From assembly GCF_947503375.1 (NCBI RefSeq), contig NZ_CANNDQ010000007.1, positions 162,972 through 226,971 on the forward strand: a stretch of 64,000 nucleotides of DNA, in the 5' to 3' direction. The translations under genes were made by a program, and so were the position numbers. The stretch's first letter is position 1; every line of letters starts with the position of its first letter. Below, one piece after another: positions 42,605 to 49,781 of this stretch. A model generated the notes under the pieces. The model saw only the letters and a program-made list of their open reading frames with translations, had not been told where the DNA came from and ran no database searches. This stretch comes from an uncultured Psychroserpens sp. Its GTDB lineage: Bacteria; Bacteroidota; Bacteroidia; Flavobacteriales; Flavobacteriaceae.

Positions 42605-43303
42605 TTGAACAAAACCATAACATTACAAGATCTAGGAACTAAAGATTTTAAAGACACTTGGGATTATCAAGAACAATTATTTAAAGGAATTTTAGATACT
42701 AAGATTAAGAACCGAAGAGAGGCTTTGAATTTACCTACTGATAACTATTTTTTATTTGTAGAACATCCTCATGTATATACCTTAGGCAAGAGTGGAGATA
42801 TATCAAATTTGCTGCTTTCTGAGGCACAACTCTCTCAAAAAGGCGCTACTTTTTATAAGATTAATAGAGGAGGAGATGTCACCTACCATGGACCTGGTCA
42901 AATTGTTGGTTATCCAATTTTAGATTTAGATAATTTTTTTACTGACATTCATAAATACTTACGTTTTCTTGAAGAAATGATCATACTAACATTGGCAGAA
43001 TATGGTTTAAAAACCGAACGTAGTCCTGGGGAAACAGGCGTTTGGTTAGATGTGGGAACACCATTTGCGAGAAAGATATGTGCTATGGGAGTTCGGGCTA
43101 GTAGATGGGTAACTATGCATGGTTTTGCATTAAATGTAAATGCAAATCTAGGGTATTTTGATAATATCATTCCTTGTGGAATAAAAGGCAAGGCCGTAAC
43201 CTCTTTAAATGTCGAATTAGGCCTAGAGAGTGTCAAAGAAGAAGCGGTTAAAGAAAAACTTTTAAAACACTTTAAAGCTCTTTTTGAAGCAGAGTTTTCT
43301 TGA
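42605..43303 (+). CDS. lipB: Lipoyl(octanoyl) transferase LipB
   Basis: Transfers octanoyl groups from acyl carrier protein to lipoyl domains, the first step of lipoate synthesis. The 232-aa protein starts with TTG at 42605; the sequence MNKTITLQDLGTKDFKDTWD agrees with family starts. Motifs: INRGGDVTYHGPGQIVGYPI (about 87-105), SPGETGVWLD, ARKICAMGVRASRWVTMHGF with catalytic K157, and IIPCGI with catalytic C191. It lies 5 nt beyond the gene remnant. Confidence 0.96.
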   Translation: MNKTITLQDLGTKDFKDTWDYQEQLFKGILDTKIKNRREALNLPTDNYFLFVEHPHVYTLGKSGDISNLLLSEAQLSQKGATFYKINRGGDVTYHGPGQIVGYPILDLDNFFTDIHKYLRFLEEMIILTLAEYGLKTERSPGETGVWLDVGTPFARKICAMGVRASRWVTMHGFALNVNANLGYFDNIIPCGIKGKAVTSLNVELGLESVKEEAVKEKLLKHFKALFEAEFS

Positions 43304-43344
43304 ACGTTTTAGTGTTTTTTTTGATTCAGCTTTTCAATAACTTT

Positions 43345-43563
43345 TTAATCTGATAATATGGAAATATCAAACCCTAGTATTCTAACTAATTCCATTACAT
43401 CATCTTCTTTTAAGTTTTTAGTAGCTTCAATTCTTAACACATTATCAATGTCTTCAGTATCAACATTCCATTTTAATACTTCAGAATGATTATTTAATAT
43501 TGGAGATAACAGCTTAACTTTTTGTGTTGTCTCAATGTTGGTTTGAAATAATAAAAGTTCCAT
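43345..43563 (-). CDS. Small ferredoxin-fold (HMA-like) protein without metal cysteines
   Basis: A 72-aa protein from the ATG at 43563; a longer frame (to 43752) is an overlap shadow of the next gene. The pattern LLLFQTNIETTQKVKLLSPI, HSEVLKWNVDTEDIDNVLRI, LKEDDVMELVRILGFD gives beta-alpha-beta-beta-alpha-beta, the shape of heavy-metal-associated domains, but CxxC is absent, so metal binding is unlikely. Third gene of the sigma-factor operon, 4 nt after the previous stop. Confidence 0.75.
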   Translation of the reverse strand: MELLLFQTNIETTQKVKLLSPILNNHSEVLKWNVDTEDIDNVLRIEATKNLKEDDVMELVRILGFDISILSD

Positions 43564-43567
43564 GAGC

Positions 43568-43987
43568 TTATTCTGATTCTGAATTTGGTATTTCTTTTTG
43601 TGATGGATTTGATTGACGTTCAACATATTGTTGGAAGTATTTATCACCTTCTTCTTCCCAAAATTTGTTGTAATATTTCCATTTTGAGAAATCTGTCTTT
43701 GAATTGTCTTTACACTTCTTATTTGAATCCTTAGAAGATTTTTTATTTCCACTTCCCATACTACAACCGCCTAGGAGTAACTTAAGAAGTATGAATAATC
43801 CAACTGCTTGCCAATAAGATAGTAGTGGTAAACCAAAGATGTCTGGCATTAACCAATTCCATAGCCACATTACTACATAGCCAAAAAGGATGACTAGCCC
43901 TGAGATGAAGATTGCGCCAAAAACAATCATTACAAAAATCTCTATTGGTGATTTTTCTCTAAACTTGTGTGTGAAAAAATTTGTCAT
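43568..43987 (-). CDS. Membrane protein in ECF sigma operon
   Basis: A 139-aa protein with two membrane helices (about 17-42 and 55-73, MIVFGAIFISGLVILFGYVV and YWQAVGLFILLKLLLGG) and a C-terminal polar Lys/Ser/Asn-rich tail (KKSSKDSNKKCKDNSKT) ending with WKYYNKFWEEEGDKYFQQYV. It begins 3 nt after the sigma gene, the usual place of an anti-sigma or regulatory membrane protein. It has no recognisable zinc-binding anti-sigma motif (HxxxCxxC), so that role is only inferred from place. Confidence 0.75.
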   Translation of the reverse strand: MTNFFTHKFREKSPIEIFVMIVFGAIFISGLVILFGYVVMWLWNWLMPDIFGLPLLSYWQAVGLFILLKLLLGGCSMGSGNKKSSKDSNKKCKDNSKTDFSKWKYYNKFWEEEGDKYFQQYVERQSNPSQKEIPNSESE

Positions 43988-43990
43988 TAT

Positions 43991-44530
43991 TTAGTATTTA
44001 TATGAATTAATATTTAGTTCTATTTTTTTATATAATATGCCAATGGCTCTATGTCTTCGCGACATTAAAGTGCCTTCAGGTATTCCTGTTTCATTAGATA
44101 TTTCTTTATAAGAATACCCTTCAAAATCTACAGCTATAATAATATCTCTATATGCAGGTTTTAGCTGTTCAATACATGTTTTTAAAAGGCTTATCATTGC
44201 ATCAGAGGTGTAGTATTCTGATGTTTGTTGTAATACTTCAGCCAATTCAATCAAACGCTCATCATTATCTATATAGCTTGAAGATTTAGATGTTCTTAGT
44301 ACATCAATGATTTTGTTTTTTATTGATCTGTACACAAATCCAGCTACATTATGTATTGGCGCATATCTATCTGCTCCAGAAAACAATTTAAGCGCTACAT
44401 CTTGAATAATATCTTCTGCATCGCGATTTGCTGTGTCACTTATTCTAGTATTTATATAAATCTTTAGGGATTGATATTCTTTACTAAAAAAATCTTGTAG
44501 TTTTTTACTGTTTTCTGATTCTGAATTCAT
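43991..44530 (-). CDS. RNA polymerase sigma-70 factor, ECF subfamily
   Basis: A 179-aa protein with sigma region 2 (RDAEDIIQDVALKLFSGADR, about 37-56; GFVYRSIKNKIIDVLR) and region 4 (LKPAYRDIIIAVDFEGYSYK, about 128-147; EISNETGIPEGTLMSRRHRA). The DFEGYSYKEIS phrase and MSRRHRA motif are typical of a subgroup of Bacteroidetes ECF factors that regulate membrane processes. It heads a three-gene operon with a membrane protein and an HMA-like protein. No promoter motif of the usual type precedes it. Confidence 0.9.
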   Translation of the reverse strand: MNSESENSKKLQDFFSKEYQSLKIYINTRISDTANRDAEDIIQDVALKLFSGADRYAPIHNVAGFVYRSIKNKIIDVLRTSKSSSYIDNDERLIELAEVLQQTSEYYTSDAMISLLKTCIEQLKPAYRDIIIAVDFEGYSYKEISNETGIPEGTLMSRRHRAIGILYKKIELNINSYKY

Positions 44531-44698
44531 CTAAAACCTTTTTGTAAAGGGTCTTCGATTAAGAAGACGACGTACTCATCAATCTATTGCAATATTTTTT
44601 AGTTTTTCTATAAAAAAAACTCAAGTAAGTTGGTTAACCTTTTGCATAGGTGTGATACGAATTGATTTTTTGATTAAAAAGTACTGATTAACAATGAA

Positions 44699-45526
44699 TT
44701 AGTTCTTAACTTTGTAGCGTCGTCTACGTTTTAATTCTTGATTTTCATAGCCTTCAAAATAGATAGGAATTGCAATATCTCTTTCTTTTCTAACTACAAA
44801 ATGTAAATGCGGACCACTTGTGAAGCCTGTGAGTCCTGAAACACCTATTTTCTGACCTTTAGATACACGATCACCAACTTTAACAAAACTCCCTTTATAA
44901 TCTAAATGTACATACGAAGCAATCGTTCCATCATCATGCATAATAACTATTTTATTTGCTTTTTTCATGAATGATTTTCCTCCATATTTAGTAAACCAGT
45001 CAATGACTTGCACAACAAGACCTTCTCTAGCAGCAAACACCAATTCACCTATTTCTAATTGAAAATCAATGGCATACTTTGAGGCAATGCTCTTATGGGT
45101 AGATTTACCATTAAACCCTTGACTTACACTATATTTTTTTCCTTTTTTAAACGGTAAGCGATATAGATAATCTAATTCAGGTTTTATAAGTGATTTATGA
45201 CCATAGTAATATCCAATTCTCAGACTATCGTTAAATTGTTTTTTACATATGGAGTCAGGAATTTTACCACTGCAAAAAGTTAATACTGTACTATCTTTTG
45301 GCTTTACTAAAATTGAACTAGATTCATTATTGGTTGCTCTTTCTCGTAAAATGACCTCTATTGGAACTAAAAGTTTATTTTTTACAAAGAGCTTTAAAGT
45401 GTCATTTTTCTTATTCCAATATAAAGATATCTCATCTTCATATGAAACAGGTTCGTCCTTAGTTTTTTGGCCATAGCTATAACTAGATAGTATTATAAAT
45501 ATTGAAAATAGACTAAGCGTTTTCAT
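44699..45526 (-). CDS. M23 family metallopeptidase (LytM type)
   Basis: A 275-aa exported protein with signal peptide (about 1-19, ending YSYGQ). The M23 domain covers about 130-255: HKSIASKYAIDF with the first His and Asp, the lysostaphin-like strand YVHLDYKGSFVKVGDRVSKG, and GLTGFTSGPHLHFVV with the HxH ligands. Cell-wall endopeptidase activity is likely; the zinc set appears complete, so it is not a degenerate NlpD/EnvC-like activator on the basis of motifs alone. The N-terminal ~110 residues are a beta-rich domain of unknown role. First of a minus-strand row of exported proteins. Confidence 0.9.
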   Translation of the reverse strand: MKTLSLFSIFIILSSYSYGQKTKDEPVSYEDEISLYWNKKNDTLKLFVKNKLLVPIEVILRERATNNESSSILVKPKDSTVLTFCSGKIPDSICKKQFNDSLRIGYYYGHKSLIKPELDYLYRLPFKKGKKYSVSQGFNGKSTHKSIASKYAIDFQLEIGELVFAAREGLVVQVIDWFTKYGGKSFMKKANKIVIMHDDGTIASYVHLDYKGSFVKVGDRVSKGQKIGVSGLTGFTSGPHLHFVVRKERDIAIPIYFEGYENQELKRRRRYKVKN

Positions 45527-45561
45527 AATGTTTTAAAATATATGAATGTATTATGTATCGA

Positions 45562-46377
45562 TTAGTTTTTTATTATTGTAATGTTTCCTTCACCCCATGA
45601 TGTGATTTGACTTTCAGAGTACGTATTGTAAGCCAATTTTCTTGTTTTTATATCTAAAATACCAGTTACTAGTATATGGTGGTTGTTATGATGAGGTATA
45701 AATTCAGTACTATCTGCGTTTATCGAAACTAAATAACCAATAATTCTAACCTTATTACCAACAACTTCAAATGGATTTCTAATATTTGATGATACCCAAA
45801 TACTTTGATCTCCAATTTTGACTTTAAAAAAATTTGATTTAGCATCAACATATTTTACTTCGGTGATTTCAGATTCTAATGCTACTGTTATACCATCCCA
45901 ATTAGATAGTTTCTTTTTTCTATTTATTTTTTTAAGAGTTTTCTCATTTAAATTTGTTGGATATGCTACTCCATGCGCACTAGAGCTGTTAACATGATCT
46001 GTATTTAGATACATCTTGGTAACGAGCTCTTTTAATTTAGGGCATTCATTAGTTAGTCTATTAAATATAGATGTATTGATATTGTTTCTGCTTTCATCAT
46101 ATAATATGCTTTGTCTTTCCCTTTCGAATTCATTTTTATAACCGTCAGAATAGTCTTCTCGTCTTCCAAGGCCTTGTAGTGTATTGTCTTTTTTAAAGCA
46201 TTTGAAAATTTGTAAGGAAATTTTGTTTGTTTCTTTGCTATTGATATTATTTATACAATTGCATATTTCGAAAACGCCGCGATCTTTTATGTATTCTGTT
46301 TCTATGGTTCGAGTGTCTTGGCCTAGACTTATAAAGGCATTGAAGATTAATACAACAATTAATAGTGTGTTTCTCAT
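45562..46377 (-). CDS. Exported protein of unknown function, possible C-terminal OB fold
   Basis: A 271-aa protein with signal peptide (about 1-19). The first part has a Cys pair region (FEICNCINNINSKE) and helical segments; a basic stretch NRKKKLSNW at about 151-159 precedes a C-terminal beta-rich domain (GITVALESEITEVKYVDAKS, FKVKIGDQSIWVSS, NKVRIIGYLVSINADSTEFI) whose order resembles an OB fold. No family that I recognise. TAnnTTTG box upstream at 46424-46431. Confidence 0.7.
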   Translation of the reverse strand: MRNTLLIVVLIFNAFISLGQDTRTIETEYIKDRGVFEICNCINNINSKETNKISLQIFKCFKKDNTLQGLGRREDYSDGYKNEFERERQSILYDESRNNINTSIFNRLTNECPKLKELVTKMYLNTDHVNSSSAHGVAYPTNLNEKTLKKINRKKKLSNWDGITVALESEITEVKYVDAKSNFFKVKIGDQSIWVSSNIRNPFEVVGNKVRIIGYLVSINADSTEFIPHHNNHHILVTGILDIKTRKLAYNTYSESQITSWGEGNITIIKN

Positions 46378-46423
46378 GTGTTTTAATTGAATTTATAAGG
46401 CAAGAAGCAAATTATATAAGATA

Positions 46424-46431
46424 CAAATATA
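46424..46431 (-). promoter_or_regulatory. Likely -7 box of the 45562-46377 gene
   Basis: Minus-strand TATATTTG (TAnnTTTG), 46 nt from the ATG at 46377, in the 77-nt gap after the 46455-46958 gene. Confidence 0.45.
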
Positions 46432-46454
46432 TTCATTACAGCATATTTTTAGTA

Positions 46455-46958
46455 TTACCAGTGAAATTCCCGATCATCTATAGAAACATCTTCAGGGACC
46501 AAAAAATCTACAATTGTTGATTCTTTTGACGAAAATTGTTTGTGTCTAAACTCTAAGACCATTAGGTTTTCATTTAAATCTAAAATTTTAAAAAATTTAT
46601 AGTCTTTATCTAAATGCATTAGTTTTTTGAGTTTTTCACTTTTTAGTTTTATATAAGGATAATTGTCTTTGCTATGGTATATGATCCAGTCTGCCGTTAG
46701 AGTTTCGCCACAATTCTCTTGTTCTGCATTATTATCATGCATATAACCATTTGTTAAGTATGTAACTCGGTACGATAAAAAACAGTCTCCCATATTCATT
46801 CTGGTTTTATTATTGAATCTACGAGCCAGTTTCCAAGATTTTGCTGAATCACCAGCGATAAGAGTTTTTGGACTTTGAGGTAAATTAAAAGGAGGCTTTT
46901 TATCATCTATACACGATAAAAAGCTGGCTAATGCTAATAATATAATTAAGTATTTCAT
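46455..46958 (-). CDS. Lipocalin-like lipoprotein
   Basis: A 167-aa lipoprotein (lipobox LASFLSCIDD, Cys about 16). After a short linker, SAKSWKLARRFNNKTRMNMG (about 39-58) and then alternating strands (SYRVTYLTNGYMHDNNAEQE, ADWIIYHSKDNYPYIKLKSE, FKILDLNENLMVLEFRHK) fit the lipocalin-like domain frequent in Flavobacteria lipoproteins, beginning with a W near the N-terminus and ending in a beta strand. Its ATG directly follows the stop codon of the nucleoid-associated protein gene. Confidence 0.75.
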   Translation of the reverse strand: MKYLIILLALASFLSCIDDKKPPFNLPQSPKTLIAGDSAKSWKLARRFNNKTRMNMGDCFLSYRVTYLTNGYMHDNNAEQENCGETLTADWIIYHSKDNYPYIKLKSEKLKKLMHLDKDYKFFKILDLNENLMVLEFRHKQFSSKESTIVDFLVPEDVSIDDREFHW

Positions 46959-48008
46959 TTATCCTTCTTCGTTAAAAAACACTTTGTAAAAATGCATTTT
47001 TTTAGTTTCATCATAACCTCGTTCAAGATATTCTGCAGAGGCATCTGGAGCATCTACATCTAGTTTTATTTTAATATTGGTGTCTAATTTTATTTCAGTT
47101 TTAATTTTTTGTTTTTGCTTTTTTAAAACAATTTCTGAAACGTCAAATTGGTTTCTAATCAAAATATTATGATCACTTTCATAGGTCTTTTTGTAGTCTT
47201 CAAAAAGTTGTATGGCATCTTCTTTTTCAAAGACTTCCTCTTTAAACGTTTCAATGTTTATAATTTCATTCTCCTTGAAAAAGTCAACAGCTTTAGCTAA
47301 AAAATTACTTTGTTCTTGACCACCAAATTGTGGCTGCATGATTTCTTTAGAAAATTCACGACACATCTCAATATAGTTTTTTGTATGCTCATTCGAATCA
47401 TCAGGATATTTAACATTTAAGAAACTTTTTATCCAATATTGTGCATCATAATTATTATGGTCTACACTTAAAATAATTTTTCCTTCACCATCAGCAGCAT
47501 TGAGGATTAAACAACCTTTATCTACTTTTTTTGCTGCTATTCCTTTTTGAGTAATGATATCATAACTGTTGTTCTCTAGGTAAGTTTGAAAAAAATGAGA
47601 TTTATTTTCAATTTTAAAAACACCAACAGCATCTGTAAGATAATTTTCATATTGCAAATCGTGAAAAATACATATAATGACATCGCCAGTTTTTATTTGA
47701 GATGAATTGGATTGTTCAAACAAATGAGTTACGATATATTTTGATACGTCTATAAAGTTAGAATTGTCATCTAATAATTGAGAAGCGTAACTATTAATTT
47801 CATTGAGATCAATATTTGAATGATGATTAAAACGATATGTTTCAGAAATATTGCTAAAAGGTTTTAAAAGATAAGGTAAAATTAGGTCGTAGCTTACTTC
47901 ATCAAATTCTAACTCTCGCTCTGAAAATGCGTTTTTTGTACTGTTGAATTTATTTCCAACTTTGTGAAGAATACATTTTGAGATGGAAGCTTTTGTGCGT
48001 TTGATCAT
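46959..48008 (-). CDS. Nucleoid-associated protein (NdpA/YejK family)
   Basis: A 349-aa protein of the nucleoid-associated family related to E. coli YejK (NdpA). Family-like stretches: ISKCILHKVGNKFNSTKNAF (about 9-28), EEVSYDLILPYLLKPF-like DEVSYDLILPYLLKPF, TGDVIICIFHDLQYENYLTD, QKGIAAKKVDKGCLILN (about 159-175) and FLNVKYPDDSNEHTKNYIEM. The role in chromosome organisation is not clear. It is adjacent to the lipoprotein (no gap), an odd pairing of cytoplasmic and exported products in one transcript. Confidence 0.85.
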   Translation of the reverse strand: MIKRTKASISKCILHKVGNKFNSTKNAFSERELEFDEVSYDLILPYLLKPFSNISETYRFNHHSNIDLNEINSYASQLLDDNSNFIDVSKYIVTHLFEQSNSSQIKTGDVIICIFHDLQYENYLTDAVGVFKIENKSHFFQTYLENNSYDIITQKGIAAKKVDKGCLILNAADGEGKIILSVDHNNYDAQYWIKSFLNVKYPDDSNEHTKNYIEMCREFSKEIMQPQFGGQEQSNFLAKAVDFFKENEIINIETFKEEVFEKEDAIQLFEDYKKTYESDHNILIRNQFDVSEIVLKKQKQKIKTEIKLDTNIKIKLDVDAPDASAEYLERGYDETKKMHFYKVFFNEEG

Positions 48009-48055
48009 GGTGCAATTTTTGTTTTACAATACTACAGAAATTGACAAAATATATA

Positions 48056-48087
48056 AAGAAAAACACCAAAGAAAACTTTGGTGTTTT
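48056..48087 (-). terminator. Terminator of the OmpA-family gene
   Basis: AAACACCAAAG-AAAA-CTTTGGTGTTT stem; on the minus strand it is followed by a T-rich run. It lies about 35 nt past the stop at 48120. Confidence 0.88.
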
Positions 48088-48119
48088 AATGATTGAGGAC
48101 TTTAGACTTGGTTACTTCA

Positions 48120-49664
48120 TTATTGCATGATAAATTCGACACGTCTATTTTGAGCTTTACCATCAGGCGTTTTATTATCACCTACAGGCTCAGTTTCTCC
48201 TTTTCCGTCTGTTTGTAATCGGTTTTCTGAAATATGATACACATTGATTAAAGCATTTTTAACAGCTATTGCACGTGCTTTAGATAGTTTCATGTTTGAA
48301 TTGTCATCACCATCAGAATCAGTATGTCCAACAATTTTCAGTTTTATGGTGTCATCTTGCAATAGTACTTGAGAGATTTGTCGAATAATACCATAAGATT
48401 GCGTTAGAATTTCATCTGAACCAGAATTGAATAAAATACCGTTAGTAGAAATACGCCCTTCAGACATCAATTTACGCCTCAGATCTAAACCGCCTTCAGC
48501 TACTTTTAAATTACTTATGAATGCACGATCTTTTCCTTCTTTAAGTCCATAAAGATTAAATTTTAAAGCTTTTATAGCATTATTAGGAGCGACCAATTGA
48601 GGGACATCAATATATTTCTTTTGATTTACCCAAAGCCTAAAACGTCTTTTATTTACAGCAATAGATATATGAGGTTTATTCAAAACATCTGTTCTTATAT
48701 CTGAGGCTAAGCTACTGTTTATAACAGTAATTCCGTTTATTCTATTATGAAGTCTAATGTTAAATGCTCCAAATTGTCCTAATGGTAATTCTGCGGTAGC
48801 ACTGTTTCTTCCGGCTTTGAAAGTATTATTATCATCAAGAGTAATACTAACGCGAGCTGTAGAAGAGGTCTTGTTATCTACTCCAGCTAAGAGCATATCG
48901 AATTCAATGGTATATTCCTCTGGCAAATCTTCGGGTAAGATAGGAATGTAAGTAATACCATAACCTGCTTTCATTTCAAACCATTTCCCATCTACAGAAT
49001 TTATTTTTACGACCTCTCCTGAACCACTAGTGTTCCATTGACTAGGGAAATCTCCAATGAAATCTTTTGAAAAATCATCAAAAAATAAAAGTTTATCACC
49101 CGGAACAAAATCAAATTTTCCTAAAACTTCTAAATCATCAGATATGTTAGGAGGTGTTTCTTGAGTTTCGTTGTCATTAGGCTCAGAAGTATTACTGTCG
49201 CTAGAGTTTTCCTCATTTGAGTCATTGTTTGGGTTTTCCTCATCTTTTTCTTCAAGTTCACGCTGACCCAGTAATAACTCTTTTGCTGTTTTTATGCTGT
49301 AAGAAAGGGCTTTTTTTGCCTTGTTCATCTGAAGCGTGGCTTTGCCTTGCTTTAAAACACCTACACCATTTAGATCAGAAATTATATCTGGTGCAGCGTC
49401 ACTTAAGGCAGTCATTTCTGCTAATGCTTCTTCTAAAACATCTATGTCTTCATCATCAAGCGGAGTACCAGCGGCAGCATAACCATCATACTTGTATACC
49501 TTATCATAAAGATCAAACGATTCTCTAACAAAATTATCTACACTAGAAATACCAACAGAGCTTTTAGGACGTTTGATTTTCTTAGTTTGGGCTTCAGCGA
49601 GTGGAATGTGTAATAGTAAAAAGTAAAAAAGGGGAAAGATTACTGTAGTCAGTTTTTTTGACAT
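48120..49664 (-). CDS. OmpA-family outer-membrane protein with laminin G/concanavalin-like domain
   Basis: A 514-aa protein. Signal peptide (about 1-25, ending LAEAQ), a helical N-terminal part, a Glu/Asn/Ser-rich linker (EEKDEENPNNDSNEENSSDS at about 139-158), a beta-sandwich region (about 185-375; LFFDDFSKDFIGDFPSQWNT, AFNIRLHNRINGITVINSS) and a C-terminal OmpA domain (about 400-514) with IVGHTDSDGDDNSNMKLSKA and GETEPVGDNKTPDGKAQNRR, the peptidoglycan-binding core. Likely a surface protein tied to the wall. Confidence 0.9.
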   Translation of the reverse strand: MSKKLTTVIFPLFYFLLLHIPLAEAQTKKIKRPKSSVGISSVDNFVRESFDLYDKVYKYDGYAAAGTPLDDEDIDVLEEALAEMTALSDAAPDIISDLNGVGVLKQGKATLQMNKAKKALSYSIKTAKELLLGQRELEEKDEENPNNDSNEENSSDSNTSEPNDNETQETPPNISDDLEVLGKFDFVPGDKLLFFDDFSKDFIGDFPSQWNTSGSGEVVKINSVDGKWFEMKAGYGITYIPILPEDLPEEYTIEFDMLLAGVDNKTSSTARVSITLDDNNTFKAGRNSATAELPLGQFGAFNIRLHNRINGITVINSSLASDIRTDVLNKPHISIAVNKRRFRLWVNQKKYIDVPQLVAPNNAIKALKFNLYGLKEGKDRAFISNLKVAEGGLDLRRKLMSEGRISTNGILFNSGSDEILTQSYGIIRQISQVLLQDDTIKLKIVGHTDSDGDDNSNMKLSKARAIAVKNALINVYHISENRLQTDGKGETEPVGDNKTPDGKAQNRRVEFIMQ

Positions 49665-49781
49665 TGTTTTCTGTAATAGATTGATTAATAGTGTGTTTAA
49701 AAATAACTATAAATTACAAGAAAACAAAAAGCAATGTATGGCTAGCTCACTTTTATGTATGAGTGGAGCAAATTGATAGGC

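Noticed and set aside
43564..43752. Upstream extension of the 43345-43563 frame (135 aa in total)
   Set aside because: It overlaps the well-formed membrane protein gene (43568-43987) in another frame, and the extension is low-complexity, whereas the 72-aa product from the ATG at 43563 forms a complete small fold.
49217..49528. Plus-strand 103-aa frame with many Leu/His/Cys
   Set aside because: Antisense shadow of the OmpA-family gene; composition is unlike a protein and the minus-strand frame carries a signal peptide and OmpA domain.
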